NCBI GenBank assembly: GCA_028066355.1
Contig: JALCBP010000028.1
Span: 1-30,675 of the forward strand
Length of the DNA: 30,675 bases
Origin: UBA1268 sp002694955
GTDB taxonomy: Bacteria > Planctomycetota > Planctomycetia > Pirellulales > UBA1268
Direction of reading: 5' to 3'
Made by a program: the position numbers and the translations under genes. Every line of letters starts with the position of its first letter. The first letter of the stretch is position 1. The notes beneath the pieces were generated by a model. It was given only the letters and a program-made list of their open reading frames with translations. It was not told the origin of the DNA and did no database searches. Shown here piece after piece: positions 1-8,865 of the stretch.

Positions 1-1496
1 GGATGAAACTGTAATTCCACTTCTCGCTTATCGGGGTCGAACAGGATGATCCCGTAACCGTTCAGGTCATTGCCTGCTCCATAGACGGTAATTCTATTTC
101 CAAAGCGATCATGAAACTCACCCGTGTTGACAGGTGCGCCAGGTGCACGGTTCTTGCCCTCTTCAATTGGTTGCCAGTGACGACTGGCTCGGGAAGAGAA
201 CGACGGAAACGAGTAGGTCATCGGTCCGTCGTTAAATCTCTCGACTCCATGGCGTCCGAGGGTTCCAAGATGGACGTCTCCGTGGAACATTACCACCGGC
301 GCATCTCCAATCGCTTTCAGGGCGCGATTCCTGCCCGATTGTGGCCAGCCATTGGAATCAAGATCTGCGGATGTGGGAGAATACATGGCAATATGCGCCC
401 AAGGACTCGAAGACACGATCGCTCCAAGGTCGGCCGAGGATTTCAAGTCTGCCGCCCACCTTTTCAGAAAAGCTTCCTGCTCTTTTCCTAAGAGTTGAAG
501 ATCAGTGCGATCAAGGGTGCGGCAATCAAAGTCAGGATCTCTCACGACTTCGATTTTAGAATCACGTTTTGTTCCCACGCCGACACCGATTGCTTTATCA
601 ATGACTTCTGATGGCGGACTCTTGAACTTGCGATCCTCGAGGATGGCAAAACGAACTCCGCCATATTCCAGGGCCGTATAATATGCAGTGACACCATCGC
701 CATGCGGTCCAGGATTTACTGCATCAGGAAGATTTCCCGTCTGGGTGAATTCTGCAGCATTCACCCAGTCCGGATGAGTCGGGTAGCCTCCCGTTGTTCG
801 ACTCCCTTTCATTCGTACCCCTCCGTTGCCCCACAGGTCATTGGCAAATACATCATGATCATCGGTGATCATGATTATTGGGCGATTCCGCATCAGTTCA
901 CGAAAAGCCTCACCAAACCTGCGATACTTCTCGAGGTAGTTTTTCATTCCTTCGGGAACGTCTGTTTGTGTCTCTGCGCGAAACATTGGACTCCCATAGT
1001 CATTCTCGTAAATTTGATCTCCCGTAAAAATGACGAGATCAGGGTCGTGAGAAATGACTTCTGCAATCGCTTCCTTCCATGGCCATCCGATGTCTTTATG
1101 ACATGAAAGGCCAGCTACTTTTAAAACAGAGTTCCGCTGAGGTTCTGCGCGGAAAATTCCTTCAGATGAAGATTCTCCGCATGTGACTTTGAAAAAGACG
1201 CGATTCTTCCGTGGCCACTTCTTCTGAACAAAAAGAGCCGTGGCTGTGAGTTGATCGATAGGTTGTGTAGCAGCGAGTTCCCACTCGTTGTCTGCCTTTT
1301 CACGTAGCCAAAGCGTTACTTGTTCCGGATTTTCTGTTGTCTGTGCTGTGGGATCAGCGTCAAGATGCACAAGGAGTTTCATCGTTCCCTGATGCTGACA
1401 ATATTGCGTCCATAGAATCTGCTCGGCAAACGCGCTGACGTCCAACGCACCAAGAACCAACAGAACGATCAGCCAGGCTCGTGCTTGTCTATTCAT
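1..1496 (-). CDS. PhoD-like secreted phosphatase (alkaline phosphatase D family), 3' end cut by window edge
   Basis: An open frame runs without a stop from an ATG at 1496 (minus) to base 1, about 498 codons, so the C-terminus lies outside the window. Residues 1-24 form a signal peptide (MNRQ, hydrophobic WLIVLLVLGAL core, cleavage near SAFA). Metallophosphatase motifs of the PhoD type follow in order: a GLSCHKDIGW segment, FTGDQIYEND (about residue 158), a TDDHDVF motif (about 213) and FHGDVHLGTLGRHG (about 403). These Asp/His clusters are the expected Fe/Ca ligands of PhoD phosphodiesterases and phosphomonoesterases. The protein is therefore likely exported and active on organic phosphate esters. 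It may instead be a planctomycete PhoD-like hydrolase with another substrate. It lies 226 bp downstream of the DUF1501 gene on the same strand and probably has its own promoter. Confidence 0.85.
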   Translation of the reverse strand, partial: MNRQARAWLIVLLVLGALDVSAFAEQILWTQYCQHQGTMKLLVHLDADPTAQTTENPEQVTLWLREKADNEWELAATQPIDQLTATALFVQKKWPRKNRVFFKVTCGESSSEGIFRAEPQRNSVLKVAGLSCHKDIGWPWKEAIAEVISHDPDLVIFTGDQIYENDYGSPMFRAETQTDVPEGMKNYLEKYRRFGEAFRELMRNRPIIMITDDHDVFANDLWGNGGVRMKGSRTTGGYPTHPDWVNAAEFTQTGNLPDAVNPGPHGDGVTAYYTALEYGGVRFAILEDRKFKSPPSEVIDKAIGVGVGTKRDSKIEVVRDPDFDCRTLDRTDLQLLGKEQEAFLKRWAADLKSSADLGAIVSSSPWAHIAMYSPTSADLDSNGWPQSGRNRALKAIGDAPVVMFHGDVHLGTLGRHGVERFNDGPMTYSFPSFSSRASRHWQPIEEGKNRAPGAPVNTGEFHDRFGNRITVYGAGNDLNGYGIILFDPDKREVELQFH

Positions 1497-1722
1497 GTCA
1501 TGCCTTTGTATTCATCTCACCCGAACAATGCTACATGACCTGTTCTCGTTTGCACGCTGTTTTCGTATAGACATGGACGTGTTGAATCCACGGGGCCAAT
1601 GGTCAGGCATTTTTTTACGGCGTTGGACGTGATCTCACTGCATCATTTCTGATGTCACATTGCTATGTGTTGTTACATAACGGTGATGTCCAAACCAAGA
1701 AACAGTATGTTCGTGCACGTGA

Positions 1723-3180
1723 CTACGCGACTATTTCTTTCACCACATGTCCATGGACATCGGTCAACCGCATGTCTCTGCCGCTAAAACGAAACGTGCT
1801 TCGTGTATGGTCGACGCCCAGTAGGTGAAGCATTGTGGCGTGCAGGTCATGCATTTCGAGACGATTTTCAATGGCGCGATACCCAAACTCATCGGTTGCG
1901 CCATATATGATTCCTGGTTTCACGCCACCGCCCGCCATCCAGACAGTAAATCCGTACTGATTGTGGTCTCGCCCGTTGGCTCCTTGGGCAAATGGAGTTC
2001 GGCCAAACTCGCCCGCCCAGACAACGAGCGTTTCATCAAGCATGCCACGTTGGCGAAGGTCTTGTAACAAGGCAGCAATTGGCTGATCGACAGCTCGTGC
2101 ATTATCCTCATGACCCTTCTTCAAGTTTTTGTGTTGATCCCAACGGTCATGACCAACATTTGGACAGGTCAGTTCGATGAAGCGAACCCCCTGCTCTACC
2201 ATCCGCCGCGCAATCAGGCATTGTGCCGCATAGATGCGAGTTGGTTCATATTCGGCCTCAAGCCCATAGAGTTCTTGTATGTGCTGAGGTTCATCACTGA
2301 TTGACATGACCTGCGGAACCGCCATTTGCATGGAATACGCTAACTCATAATTTTTAATTGCAGATTCTATGCTGTCGTGCTTTCCAAACTGAGACTCAGC
2401 AAAGCTGTCTAGTTCGTGAATGAGGTCGAGCTTCGCTCGTTGGTCTTGTGGTGTTGTCTTGTGAGGCGTGATGTTTGCAACGCCTGTACCTGATGGCTTG
2501 AAAACTGAGCCCTGATAGCTCGCTGGAAGAAAACCACTGCCGAAGCAATCGAGGCCACCGGGCGGGATAAGCCCGCCATTGAGTACAACAAACCCCGGCA
2601 GATTCTGACACTCACTTCCCAGTCCATAGTTGACCCACGCGCCCATGCTCGGTCGGCCTTGGAGTGCACTCCCCGTGTGGAGAAAGTAGTTGGCAAATGT
2701 GTGCTCCGGGAACCCCGACGTCATTGATCGAATGACAGCAAGTTCATCAACGCATTGGGCTACATTCGGAAAAAGTTCACTTACGGGAATGCCAGAGTCG
2801 CCGTGCTGTTTGAATTTCCAAGGACTCGCAAGCAAATTTCCGTTGTTATTGAACTGAGTTGGCTCCACTTTAAAAAGTGCGCCAGGATCTTTGCCGTTGT
2901 GTTTATCGAGCAGTGGTTTCGGATCGAACGTGTCAACTTGTGAGGGCCCACCATCCATATATAAAAAGATGACGTTTTTTGCTCGAACCGTATGGTGTGG
3001 CCCATGGCCAGCCTGTATAGGTGAACTTTTTAGTGCTACGTCATTTGCAAACGCTGGGTCGGCATGAAGTGCTGCAAGTGCCACTGCACCAAACCCATTT
3101 GCGCATTGCGCAAGCATCCCACGGCGACTCATTGGATTGGGTCGGCGTTGGTGGCACGGAAATGGATCGTGGTGAATCAT
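1723..3180 (-). CDS. DUF1501 family exported protein (alkaline phosphatase/sulfatase-like fold)
   Basis: A 485-residue protein. The N-terminus carries the motif HDPFPCHQRRPNPMSRRGML, then a small-residue hydrophobic stretch ending ADPAFA. This resembles a twin-arginine export signal (SRRGML) and is typical of planctomycete DUF1501 proteins. The family core is visible: NVIFLYMDGGPSQVDTFDPK (about residues 69-88), a conserved WDQH, VVWAGEFGRTPF and GRDHNQYGFTVWMAGGG near the C-terminus, and an HDLHATMLHLLG motif. The fold belongs to the alkaline phosphatase superfamily, but no biochemical role is established for the family. The start ATG overlaps the stop of the upstream DUF1553 gene by 4 bp (ATGA), so the two are translationally coupled. 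This gene pair recurs throughout Planctomycetes and is usually thought to act outside the cytoplasm on polymers or sulfated substrates, which is inference. Confidence 0.9.
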   Translation of the reverse strand: MIHHDPFPCHQRRPNPMSRRGMLAQCANGFGAVALAALHADPAFANDVALKSSPIQAGHGPHHTVRAKNVIFLYMDGGPSQVDTFDPKPLLDKHNGKDPGALFKVEPTQFNNNGNLLASPWKFKQHGDSGIPVSELFPNVAQCVDELAVIRSMTSGFPEHTFANYFLHTGSALQGRPSMGAWVNYGLGSECQNLPGFVVLNGGLIPPGGLDCFGSGFLPASYQGSVFKPSGTGVANITPHKTTPQDQRAKLDLIHELDSFAESQFGKHDSIESAIKNYELAYSMQMAVPQVMSISDEPQHIQELYGLEAEYEPTRIYAAQCLIARRMVEQGVRFIELTCPNVGHDRWDQHKNLKKGHEDNARAVDQPIAALLQDLRQRGMLDETLVVWAGEFGRTPFAQGANGRDHNQYGFTVWMAGGGVKPGIIYGATDEFGYRAIENRLEMHDLHATMLHLLGVDHTRSTFRFSGRDMRLTDVHGHVVKEIVA

Positions 3181-6100
3181 CGTAGGAAGATAAACTCCTT
3201 CGTGTTCACGAGAGCATGAGCTAGTTCTGACCAGCAGGTCTCATCAAAGTCATATGCCTTGTTGTCGGATGTCTTTGAAGACAGGAACGCAAGAGATGTT
3301 GCCGTTTCTTGTTTGGTTGGATAGCGGCCGAATGCTGAGAGGTACATCCATTCAATCCGATTAGAGGCGGCATCGAAGCCAGTGCCGGTTGTGTTTTTTG
3401 CTGCTCGCTTGCTCCAGTCGTCTGCCAATTCAACAACGAGCGGATCATTCAAAAGAATGAGCGGTTGGGCTGGAACGTTCGATACATTCCGCCGGCCCAT
3501 GGAACTGAACGGAGTTGGCGTGTCGAATGCCAGCATGAACGGCGAAAGGAAATTACGCCGCACGGAAATGTAGATGGAGCGGCGACCATCGCCATCAAGG
3601 GAACCACTTTTTTTGGGCCGCCCCCTGCCGTCCATGAATGATGTCAGATGGATTGGAACAGGAGGACCGAACGCGGTTGTATCGAGTCGGCCGGAAAGTG
3701 TGAGAAGAGAGTCTCTGATTGCTTCACCCTGCAGACGCCTCGGGGGGCAGTGGTGCCATAGCAAGTTGCTCGGATCCAGTTCTTGTGCCTTCTGGTTGGC
3801 ATGGCCCGACATCTGATATGTCCGCGATAGGACGATGTACTTAATCATGCTTTTGATGCTGCGGCCTTCTTGCAGAAATCTGGTTGCAAGATGGTCAAGG
3901 AGATGAGGATGCGTTGGTCGTTGCCCGAGAAAGCCAAAGTCGTCAGTGGTTGGCACAATGCCACGGCCCATGAGATGGTGCCAGATGCGATTGACGATGA
4001 CCCGCGAAGTCAGTGGATTGGTTGGATCGTTTACCAACTCTGCCAGTTGAAGTCGGCCACTCCCTTTTTCGATCGAAAGTGGCTTGTCACCCGAGATTGC
4101 AGTGAGGAAGTGGCGGGGCTCAATTGGTCCTGGTTTTGCTGAGTTGCCGCGAATCAGAATGCGGTCGTCTTCACCTGTTCCGTCCATCATTGACAGGGCC
4201 AGACGTGATGAACGGACAATTCGAGAAGCGAGTTGTTCTCGTTCGCCTTTCCATGAAGAAGCGATGTCGCGGGCGTAAAGGTCAGTTTCAGGCTGGGGGT
4301 CGTTATTCAGTATGGCTTCAGCTTTCTTTGCATACTCTTCGTATTTTTGGTCACCCTCAGTTATTCGTTCTTCCAATGTGGCTAATTCATTCTTGGAGAA
4401 ACCTTGGACAGCAAGGCGAACAGCAATCTGCTTATCTGCCTCTGGTATGAATTCCAAGTGGACGCGATGACCGACGTATCGGTCGAGGTCCAGCCGCACC
4501 CAGCGCTGACCCTCCTTAAAACGGACAATCGTCTTTTGATGGAGTGGCCCGTGAACGAGACGATGTGAGTCAACGCAGGCAACAATATGCCCCGTACCAT
4601 CAACGAGGCAATGAACCTCACCATCTTTTAATTCAAAGGTTGGTGAGCGAAGCGTTCTGCCACTCTTAGGTAATTTTGCCAGCTTACTTTGGTTTTGTAT
4701 CGCCCCCTCTGTTATCGATTCGAGGCCATTCCATACCGGATCATTCACTGCGGCGTCAGACGTACTGATTTTCAGTTGGCCAGTGCTGCTGTCGAGGTAT
4801 GGCTCCCCTGCTCTTCTCGGAGATAAGCCAAAGATAAAACCATCCTGAAGAAAGTCGTCGTTGGAACAATTGGAGTAATCAAACAGTATGGAGTCTTCCG
4901 GCAGTATGGAGTCTTCAGGTATGGGATCATCAGTCGGTTTTGTTGCACCGTTTGGGGCCCGAGTGCTATCCGGTGCCTGAATGCCGTGGCTCTCAAGCAG
5001 GTTCCGAATTTGGCGTTGGTGAGTAGTGTTGATTTCAGCCAGTTCGATCGCAGTTTCCCGGTTCTGTTCCATGGATTCAAAGCGAACCTGTCTGTAGTCA
5101 CTACTTTGCAAAAATCCGCTAAGCGAATAGTAGTCAGCCGTTGATATGGCATCGTATTTATGGTCGTGGCAACGCGCGCACGCGACGGTAACGCCGAGGA
5201 AAGTCTTTGAAAACACATCGATCATGTTGTCAAATCGATCCGTCTCATCTTTTCGAATATCGACCGGTGAATGAACCCATTCGCCTAAAAACCAGAATCC
5301 TGTTCCAAGGACAGATTCATTGAAATGTTCCTCTGGATGCATTCTGGGATTTTTCAGGAGATCACCAGCAATGTGTTCGCGGACGAATTGATCGTACGGA
5401 ACGTCAGCATTCATTGCTCGAATGACATAGTCGCGGTATTGAAATGCGTTGGGCGTGTCATTGTCGAATTCATGTCCTCGAGATTCTGCGTAACGGACAA
5501 TGTCCAGCCAGTGCCGTCCCCATCGCTCGCCAAAGTGTGGGGATTCAAGGAGTTGATCGACAACGTGTTCGGTTGCCTGCGGGTTTTTGTTTTGGATAAA
5601 TGCTTTGACTTCATCTGCCGTTGGAGGCAGGCCAATCAAATCAAAATAAAGCCGCCTTAGAATCGCTGTTTGTTCCGCCTCTCGAGATGGCTTGATATGA
5701 GCCTGTTCAAGTTGTGAAAGTATAAAATAGTCGATCTCATTATTAACCCAGCCTGCATTGTGAATTGGTGGCAGTTCAGGAGTCTGTATCGGCTGCCACA
5801 CCCAGAAATTGGCTTTTCTGTTTTCCAGATCGAATTCCTGTACAGACTCCTTGGTAGGAGCTGGTTCGTCTGGCCAGGGAGCACCCATATTGACCCAGCG
5901 GGTAAGTGTCTGAATGGCTTCGTCACTCAGTTTGCCTTTGGGTGGCATTTCATATGAATCGTAATGGACTGCTTCGATGAGCAGACTACTACTAGCGTCA
6001 CCCGGAACAATAGCTGCTCCTGAATCACCGCCCCGTACGTGAGACGCTCGGCTGTCGAGCAGGAGGTTTGCTTCAATACGTTTCGCGTCAACGCTATGAC

Positions 6101-6260
6101 ATTGATAACAATGTTCGGCTAGTAAAGGACGCACCTTCTTCTCGAAAAACGCAAGATCGTCTACCGAGAACGGTTGATCGCTTGCGTGCGTTGAGGTGCT
6201 TGCAACGCAGAGGAAGCAGAGCACCAACAAGAGATGAAAGGCTGTTCGCATGTCGGGCAT
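3177..6260 (-). CDS. PSCyt1-PSCyt2-DUF1553 (PSD1) exported cytochrome-like protein
   Basis: A protein of about 1027 residues in a multidomain architecture characteristic of Planctomycetes. A signal peptide (MRTAFHLLLVLCFLCVASTSTHA) is followed by a PSCyt1 domain with a c-type haem motif HCYQCHS (about residues 49-55) and the YEMPPKGKLS signature. PSCyt2/DUF1549 follows (ILRRLYFDLIGLPPT, ERWGRHWLDIVRYAES), closed by a second motif CARCHDHKYDAIS (about residue 360). A beta-rich middle region comes next. DUF1553/PSD1 occupies the last third (VNRIWHHLMGRGIVPTTDDF). The frame stays open to 6419, but no residues before the signal peptide look conserved. Starts at 6290, 6260 and 6251 are all possible; none has a strong ribosome site. 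It is coupled to the downstream DUF1501 gene. Its function is unknown; an extracytoplasmic haem-dependent role is inferred. Confidence 0.88.
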   Translation of the reverse strand: MPDMRTAFHLLLVLCFLCVASTSTHASDQPFSVDDLAFFEKKVRPLLAEHCYQCHSVDAKRIEANLLLDSRASHVRGGDSGAAIVPGDASSSLLIEAVHYDSYEMPPKGKLSDEAIQTLTRWVNMGAPWPDEPAPTKESVQEFDLENRKANFWVWQPIQTPELPPIHNAGWVNNEIDYFILSQLEQAHIKPSREAEQTAILRRLYFDLIGLPPTADEVKAFIQNKNPQATEHVVDQLLESPHFGERWGRHWLDIVRYAESRGHEFDNDTPNAFQYRDYVIRAMNADVPYDQFVREHIAGDLLKNPRMHPEEHFNESVLGTGFWFLGEWVHSPVDIRKDETDRFDNMIDVFSKTFLGVTVACARCHDHKYDAISTADYYSLSGFLQSSDYRQVRFESMEQNRETAIELAEINTTHQRQIRNLLESHGIQAPDSTRAPNGATKPTDDPIPEDSILPEDSILFDYSNCSNDDFLQDGFIFGLSPRRAGEPYLDSSTGQLKISTSDAAVNDPVWNGLESITEGAIQNQSKLAKLPKSGRTLRSPTFELKDGEVHCLVDGTGHIVACVDSHRLVHGPLHQKTIVRFKEGQRWVRLDLDRYVGHRVHLEFIPEADKQIAVRLAVQGFSKNELATLEERITEGDQKYEEYAKKAEAILNNDPQPETDLYARDIASSWKGEREQLASRIVRSSRLALSMMDGTGEDDRILIRGNSAKPGPIEPRHFLTAISGDKPLSIEKGSGRLQLAELVNDPTNPLTSRVIVNRIWHHLMGRGIVPTTDDFGFLGQRPTHPHLLDHLATRFLQEGRSIKSMIKYIVLSRTYQMSGHANQKAQELDPSNLLWHHCPPRRLQGEAIRDSLLTLSGRLDTTAFGPPVPIHLTSFMDGRGRPKKSGSLDGDGRRSIYISVRRNFLSPFMLAFDTPTPFSSMGRRNVSNVPAQPLILLNDPLVVELADDWSKRAAKNTTGTGFDAASNRIEWMYLSAFGRYPTKQETATSLAFLSSKTSDNKAYDFDETCWSELAHALVNTKEFIFLR
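4884..4919. repeat. 18-bp tandem duplication inside the DUF1553 gene
   Basis: Two adjacent 18-bp units (4884-4901 and 4902-4919) differ at one base. In the minus-strand gene they encode the hexapeptide PEDSIL twice. They lie in a low-conservation linker between the PSCyt2 and PSD1 regions, where in-frame slippage would be tolerated. Confidence 0.8.
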
Positions 6261-6519
6261 CACGGTACGTACAAAAAACAACGTATTCATGGAAGTAAGG
6301 GCTAGGGTTTGAGGACGATGCACTGCCTTCATGCTCGTGTCATCTTCTCCCCAACAAATGGTATCCACTTTATTGATATTACGTACAAGAAGGTAGTGAT
6401 TGCCAGCGGACGGGAACACGTCAAGAATGAAGGCCTGTTTTTCTCGCCCAAAAGACTAAGATTTTCGTGAGTGAGAGCAGAATCCTACGAGAGGCATCTC
6501 TACTGGACCTCAGAAAGTT

Positions 6520-7581
6520 ATGGCTTCATACTCAGTGAATTCGAAGGAAACAGCATCGCGGCCCGAGGCGTGGGGATGGCACCTTCTCGGGCTGATCAAC
6601 CCTTTTGTGGTGATTGCTGGAAATCTTCTGGGTGGTTGGTTCACCGCAGCTGGGGTGGTGTACATGCTTGGCATCGGGCCAGTACTCGATGTCGTGTTGG
6701 GGAAGTCTGATTACCATAAGCGACCTTCTCGAGATTCCGGGCAGCCATTCGAAGTCATGTTGTTTGCCCATGCCCTACTCCAATTGCTTGCAGTAGGAAC
6801 GCTTCTTTTTCTTGCGACGAGTGAGTCACCGGTGTGGACCGTCGTTGTTGCTGCAGTAAGTACTGGTATTAATTCAGGAGCTTCGGGGCTGATTGTCGCT
6901 CACGAGCTAGGACATCGACGAAAGAAATCATTCTCGTGGTGGATTTCGCAACTGAATCTCTTTTCGGTGCTCTATCTTCATTTCACAACTGAACACAACA
7001 GAACCCATCATAAACACGTGGCCACTGCAGCTGATCCAGCGACAGCGCGTTACGGAGAATCAGTCTGGTGGTTTGTTGCACGGACGGTACCGGGGCAGTT
7101 TCTTGACGCCTGGCGACTGCATGCTGTGCGCGGTCATTCTCCAATCACCAACCCAGTTGCCCGCGGCGCTGCATGTGAGATGTTGCTTGTGGTCAGCATT
7201 GCCGTGTTTCTTGGCCCGATTCCAGCTCTAGCGTTTCTGATTCAGGCGGCGTCCGCTGTGTTCCTGCTTGAATACATTAACTATCTGCGTCACTACGGTT
7301 TGCAACGAGATGTTGGGAGCCGTCAGACTGCTACGCATTCGTGGCAATCTGAAAACCGTTGGTCTCGATGGACCTTGCTAGAGTTGACCCGTCACCCGGC
7401 CCATCACCTTGAGGCTGGAAAGCCTTTTTGGAAACTTCGGCCGTACGAGGATGCGCCTGAACTACCTTCCGGCTACTACGGCTGCTTTTGGGTTGCGCTG
7501 GTTCCACCTCTGTGGCGAGGACTGATTCACCCGAGACTGCCTTCAGCCAACACCCTGGTTGGTCATAAGGAAACCGTATAG
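6520..7581 (+). CDS. AlkB-type integral-membrane di-iron hydroxylase (alkane 1-monooxygenase family)
   Basis: A 353-residue membrane protein of the fatty acid desaturase/alkane hydroxylase superfamily. Several hydrophobic segments are evident (for example 26-60, 76-100, 105-125 and 215-250). The histidine boxes of AlkB-type enzymes are present: HELGHRR (128-134), EHNRTHHKHVATAADPATA (starting at 158) and RHPAHH (291-296), followed by a KLRPYEDAPELPSGY segment like the family C-terminus. The fourth box reads NYLRHYG, where AlkB usually has NYxEHYG; the His is kept and the Glu is Arg. The likely reaction is O2-dependent hydroxylation of a hydrocarbon or lipid chain at the cytoplasmic membrane, with electrons from rubredoxin or ferredoxin. 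No electron donor gene is in the window. It is divergent from the DUF1553 operon and seems monocistronic. The substrate cannot be read from sequence. Confidence 0.85.
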   Translation: MASYSVNSKETASRPEAWGWHLLGLINPFVVIAGNLLGGWFTAAGVVYMLGIGPVLDVVLGKSDYHKRPSRDSGQPFEVMLFAHALLQLLAVGTLLFLATSESPVWTVVVAAVSTGINSGASGLIVAHELGHRRKKSFSWWISQLNLFSVLYLHFTTEHNRTHHKHVATAADPATARYGESVWWFVARTVPGQFLDAWRLHAVRGHSPITNPVARGAACEMLLVVSIAVFLGPIPALAFLIQAASAVFLLEYINYLRHYGLQRDVGSRQTATHSWQSENRWSRWTLLELTRHPAHHLEAGKPFWKLRPYEDAPELPSGYYGCFWVALVPPLWRGLIHPRLPSANTLVGHKETV

Positions 7582-7623
7582 GTCGTGGAATATTCCTCAG
7601 TTTTGTCGTTGGTTGCTGGCGGC

Positions 7624-8001
7624 TTAGAACGGCACGTCATCATCGGCCGCTTCTGCCAAGACAGAGTCAATGTCAGGCCCTGCGCCAGATTGACCAGAAC
7701 CGCCTCCGTTTAGAACGCGGAATGACATCGCCTCAGCAGAAAGAAAATACTTTGGTTCGCTCGATTCGTCCCGCTGCCAGCGGCGACCACTGAGACGATA
7801 CGAAACTTCAATTTCATCACCAAGATGCAACTCATCAACAGAATCGCAGGCATCTTTCAAAAACTCGACTGGAACGTAGTTTGTGAATCCGCCACCTTTT
7901 ACCTGTTCAAGAACGACAAGTCGCTTTCGGAAACCTTTCTGTCCGTATGTTTTGGTTTCTTCGATGAGGTGAATAGTTCCTTTAACTGTGGCGTCACTCA
8001 T
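7624..8001 (-). CDS. DUF3127 OB-fold protein with SSB-like acidic C-terminal tip
   Basis: A 125-residue soluble protein. Residues 1-95 resemble DUF3127, a single OB-fold family: a VKGTIHLIEETKTYG opening strand, a KRLVVLEQ strand, LHLGDEIEVSYRLSGRRW and a final strand ending AEAMSFRVL. A short Gly-rich, low-complexity linker follows, and the last residues are ADDDVPF. This matches the pattern of the single-stranded DNA-binding protein tip (DDDIPF in E. coli SSB), which docks recombination and repair proteins. The gene is divergent from ruvC (196 bp apart) and convergent with the alkB-like gene. A nucleic-acid-binding role is inferred from the fold and tail. An unrelated OB-fold role remains possible. 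Confidence 0.72.
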   Translation of the reverse strand: MSDATVKGTIHLIEETKTYGQKGFRKRLVVLEQVKGGGFTNYVPVEFLKDACDSVDELHLGDEIEVSYRLSGRRWQRDESSEPKYFLSAEAMSFRVLNGGGSGQSGAGPDIDSVLAEAADDDVPF

Positions 8002-8197
8002 TTGCTTCTGGATCCTTCTTCAGTTTCTTGACGTGTGGTATCGAGCCAGCACATTCTTTGGTATGGAAGATGCCATCAAAATACTACCTGATTCTGAAAA
8101 AATCATACAAAAACGCCGGGAATCGTGTGTTTTAGATTAATAAAAGCTGGTGTGACGAGGCTGGCGTTCCGTTCGAGCAGTCTGTTAGTCTTCTGGA

Positions 8198-8797
8198 ATG
8201 AAGAAGAGCCAGAGCGTTACCGTGAAAGATCTCGCTGAAGGTGATTCTGCGTCACCTGCAGGAAGTAGGGTGCGTCCGACTCGGATCGTCGGGTTTGACC
8301 CCGGGCTCAACATCACCGGGTATGGCGTTATTGAAGTTCTTCCCGATCAACAGGTGCGTCTTGTTGAAGCTGGTACGATTCGGCCCAAGGGTAAGGATGA
8401 TATTGAAGAACGATTGCATGTAATCCACTCCGGTGTCTGTGAAATACTTGAGGCTTTTGGGCCACAATCGATGGCGATTGAGCAGCTCTTTGTCCATGTC
8501 CGTTTCCCAAAAACGGCGATTCTCATGGGGCATGCCCGTGGTGTGATCTGTCTGGCTGCCGCACAAAAAAGAATTGAACTGCACCATTATCTGCCGAATC
8601 GAGTAAAAAGCATGCTCACAGGAAGTGGTCATGCAGGAAAGGAACAGATGCAATTGGCAGTGCAGCGTGAGTTGCGATTGAAAGCGCGGCCTGAACCAGC
8701 TGATGCTGCTGACGCACTCGCAATTGCACTCGCGGACTTTTACCTGCGGCTTCGCGCATTGCCTGGAGTGCAGTCGCAGTTTCAAGACAACACATAA
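8198..8797 (+). CDS. ruvC: RuvC Holliday junction resolvase
   Basis: A 199-residue RuvC that cleaves four-way junctions in concert with RuvAB. The catalytic acidic residues are all present: Asp34 in GFDPGLNITGYGVI, Glu95 in AIEQLF, and Asp169 and Asp172 in DAADALAIALAD, equivalent to E. coli Asp7, Glu66, Asp138 and Asp141. The ATG at 8198 gives about 28 residues before the first strand, more than usual, and has only a poor ribosome site. A GTG at 8270 (codon 25), preceded by AGGAAG six bases upstream, would give a 175-residue protein close to the E. coli length (173) and may be the true start. The gene is first in a ruvC-ruvA-ruvB cluster, with 68 bp to ruvA. Confidence 0.95.
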   Translation: MKKSQSVTVKDLAEGDSASPAGSRVRPTRIVGFDPGLNITGYGVIEVLPDQQVRLVEAGTIRPKGKDDIEERLHVIHSGVCEILEAFGPQSMAIEQLFVHVRFPKTAILMGHARGVICLAAAQKRIELHHYLPNRVKSMLTGSGHAGKEQMQLAVQRELRLKARPEPADAADALAIALADFYLRLRALPGVQSQFQDNT

Positions 8798-8865
8798 ACG
8801 TGTTGTTTTGGAATATTTAAATGAATGTTTTTCTTTGAATGTGATGTTGCTTGGGATAGAGAAAA

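Noticed and set aside
702..1303. Several open frames on both strands
   Set aside because: They are out-of-frame readings of the PhoD-like gene, whose minus-strand frame is open from 1496 to the window edge with clear motifs.
7587..7596. Perfect 10-bp palindrome GGAATATTCC between convergent genes
   Set aside because: It is too short and AT-centred to form a stable terminator, and no T-run follows directly.
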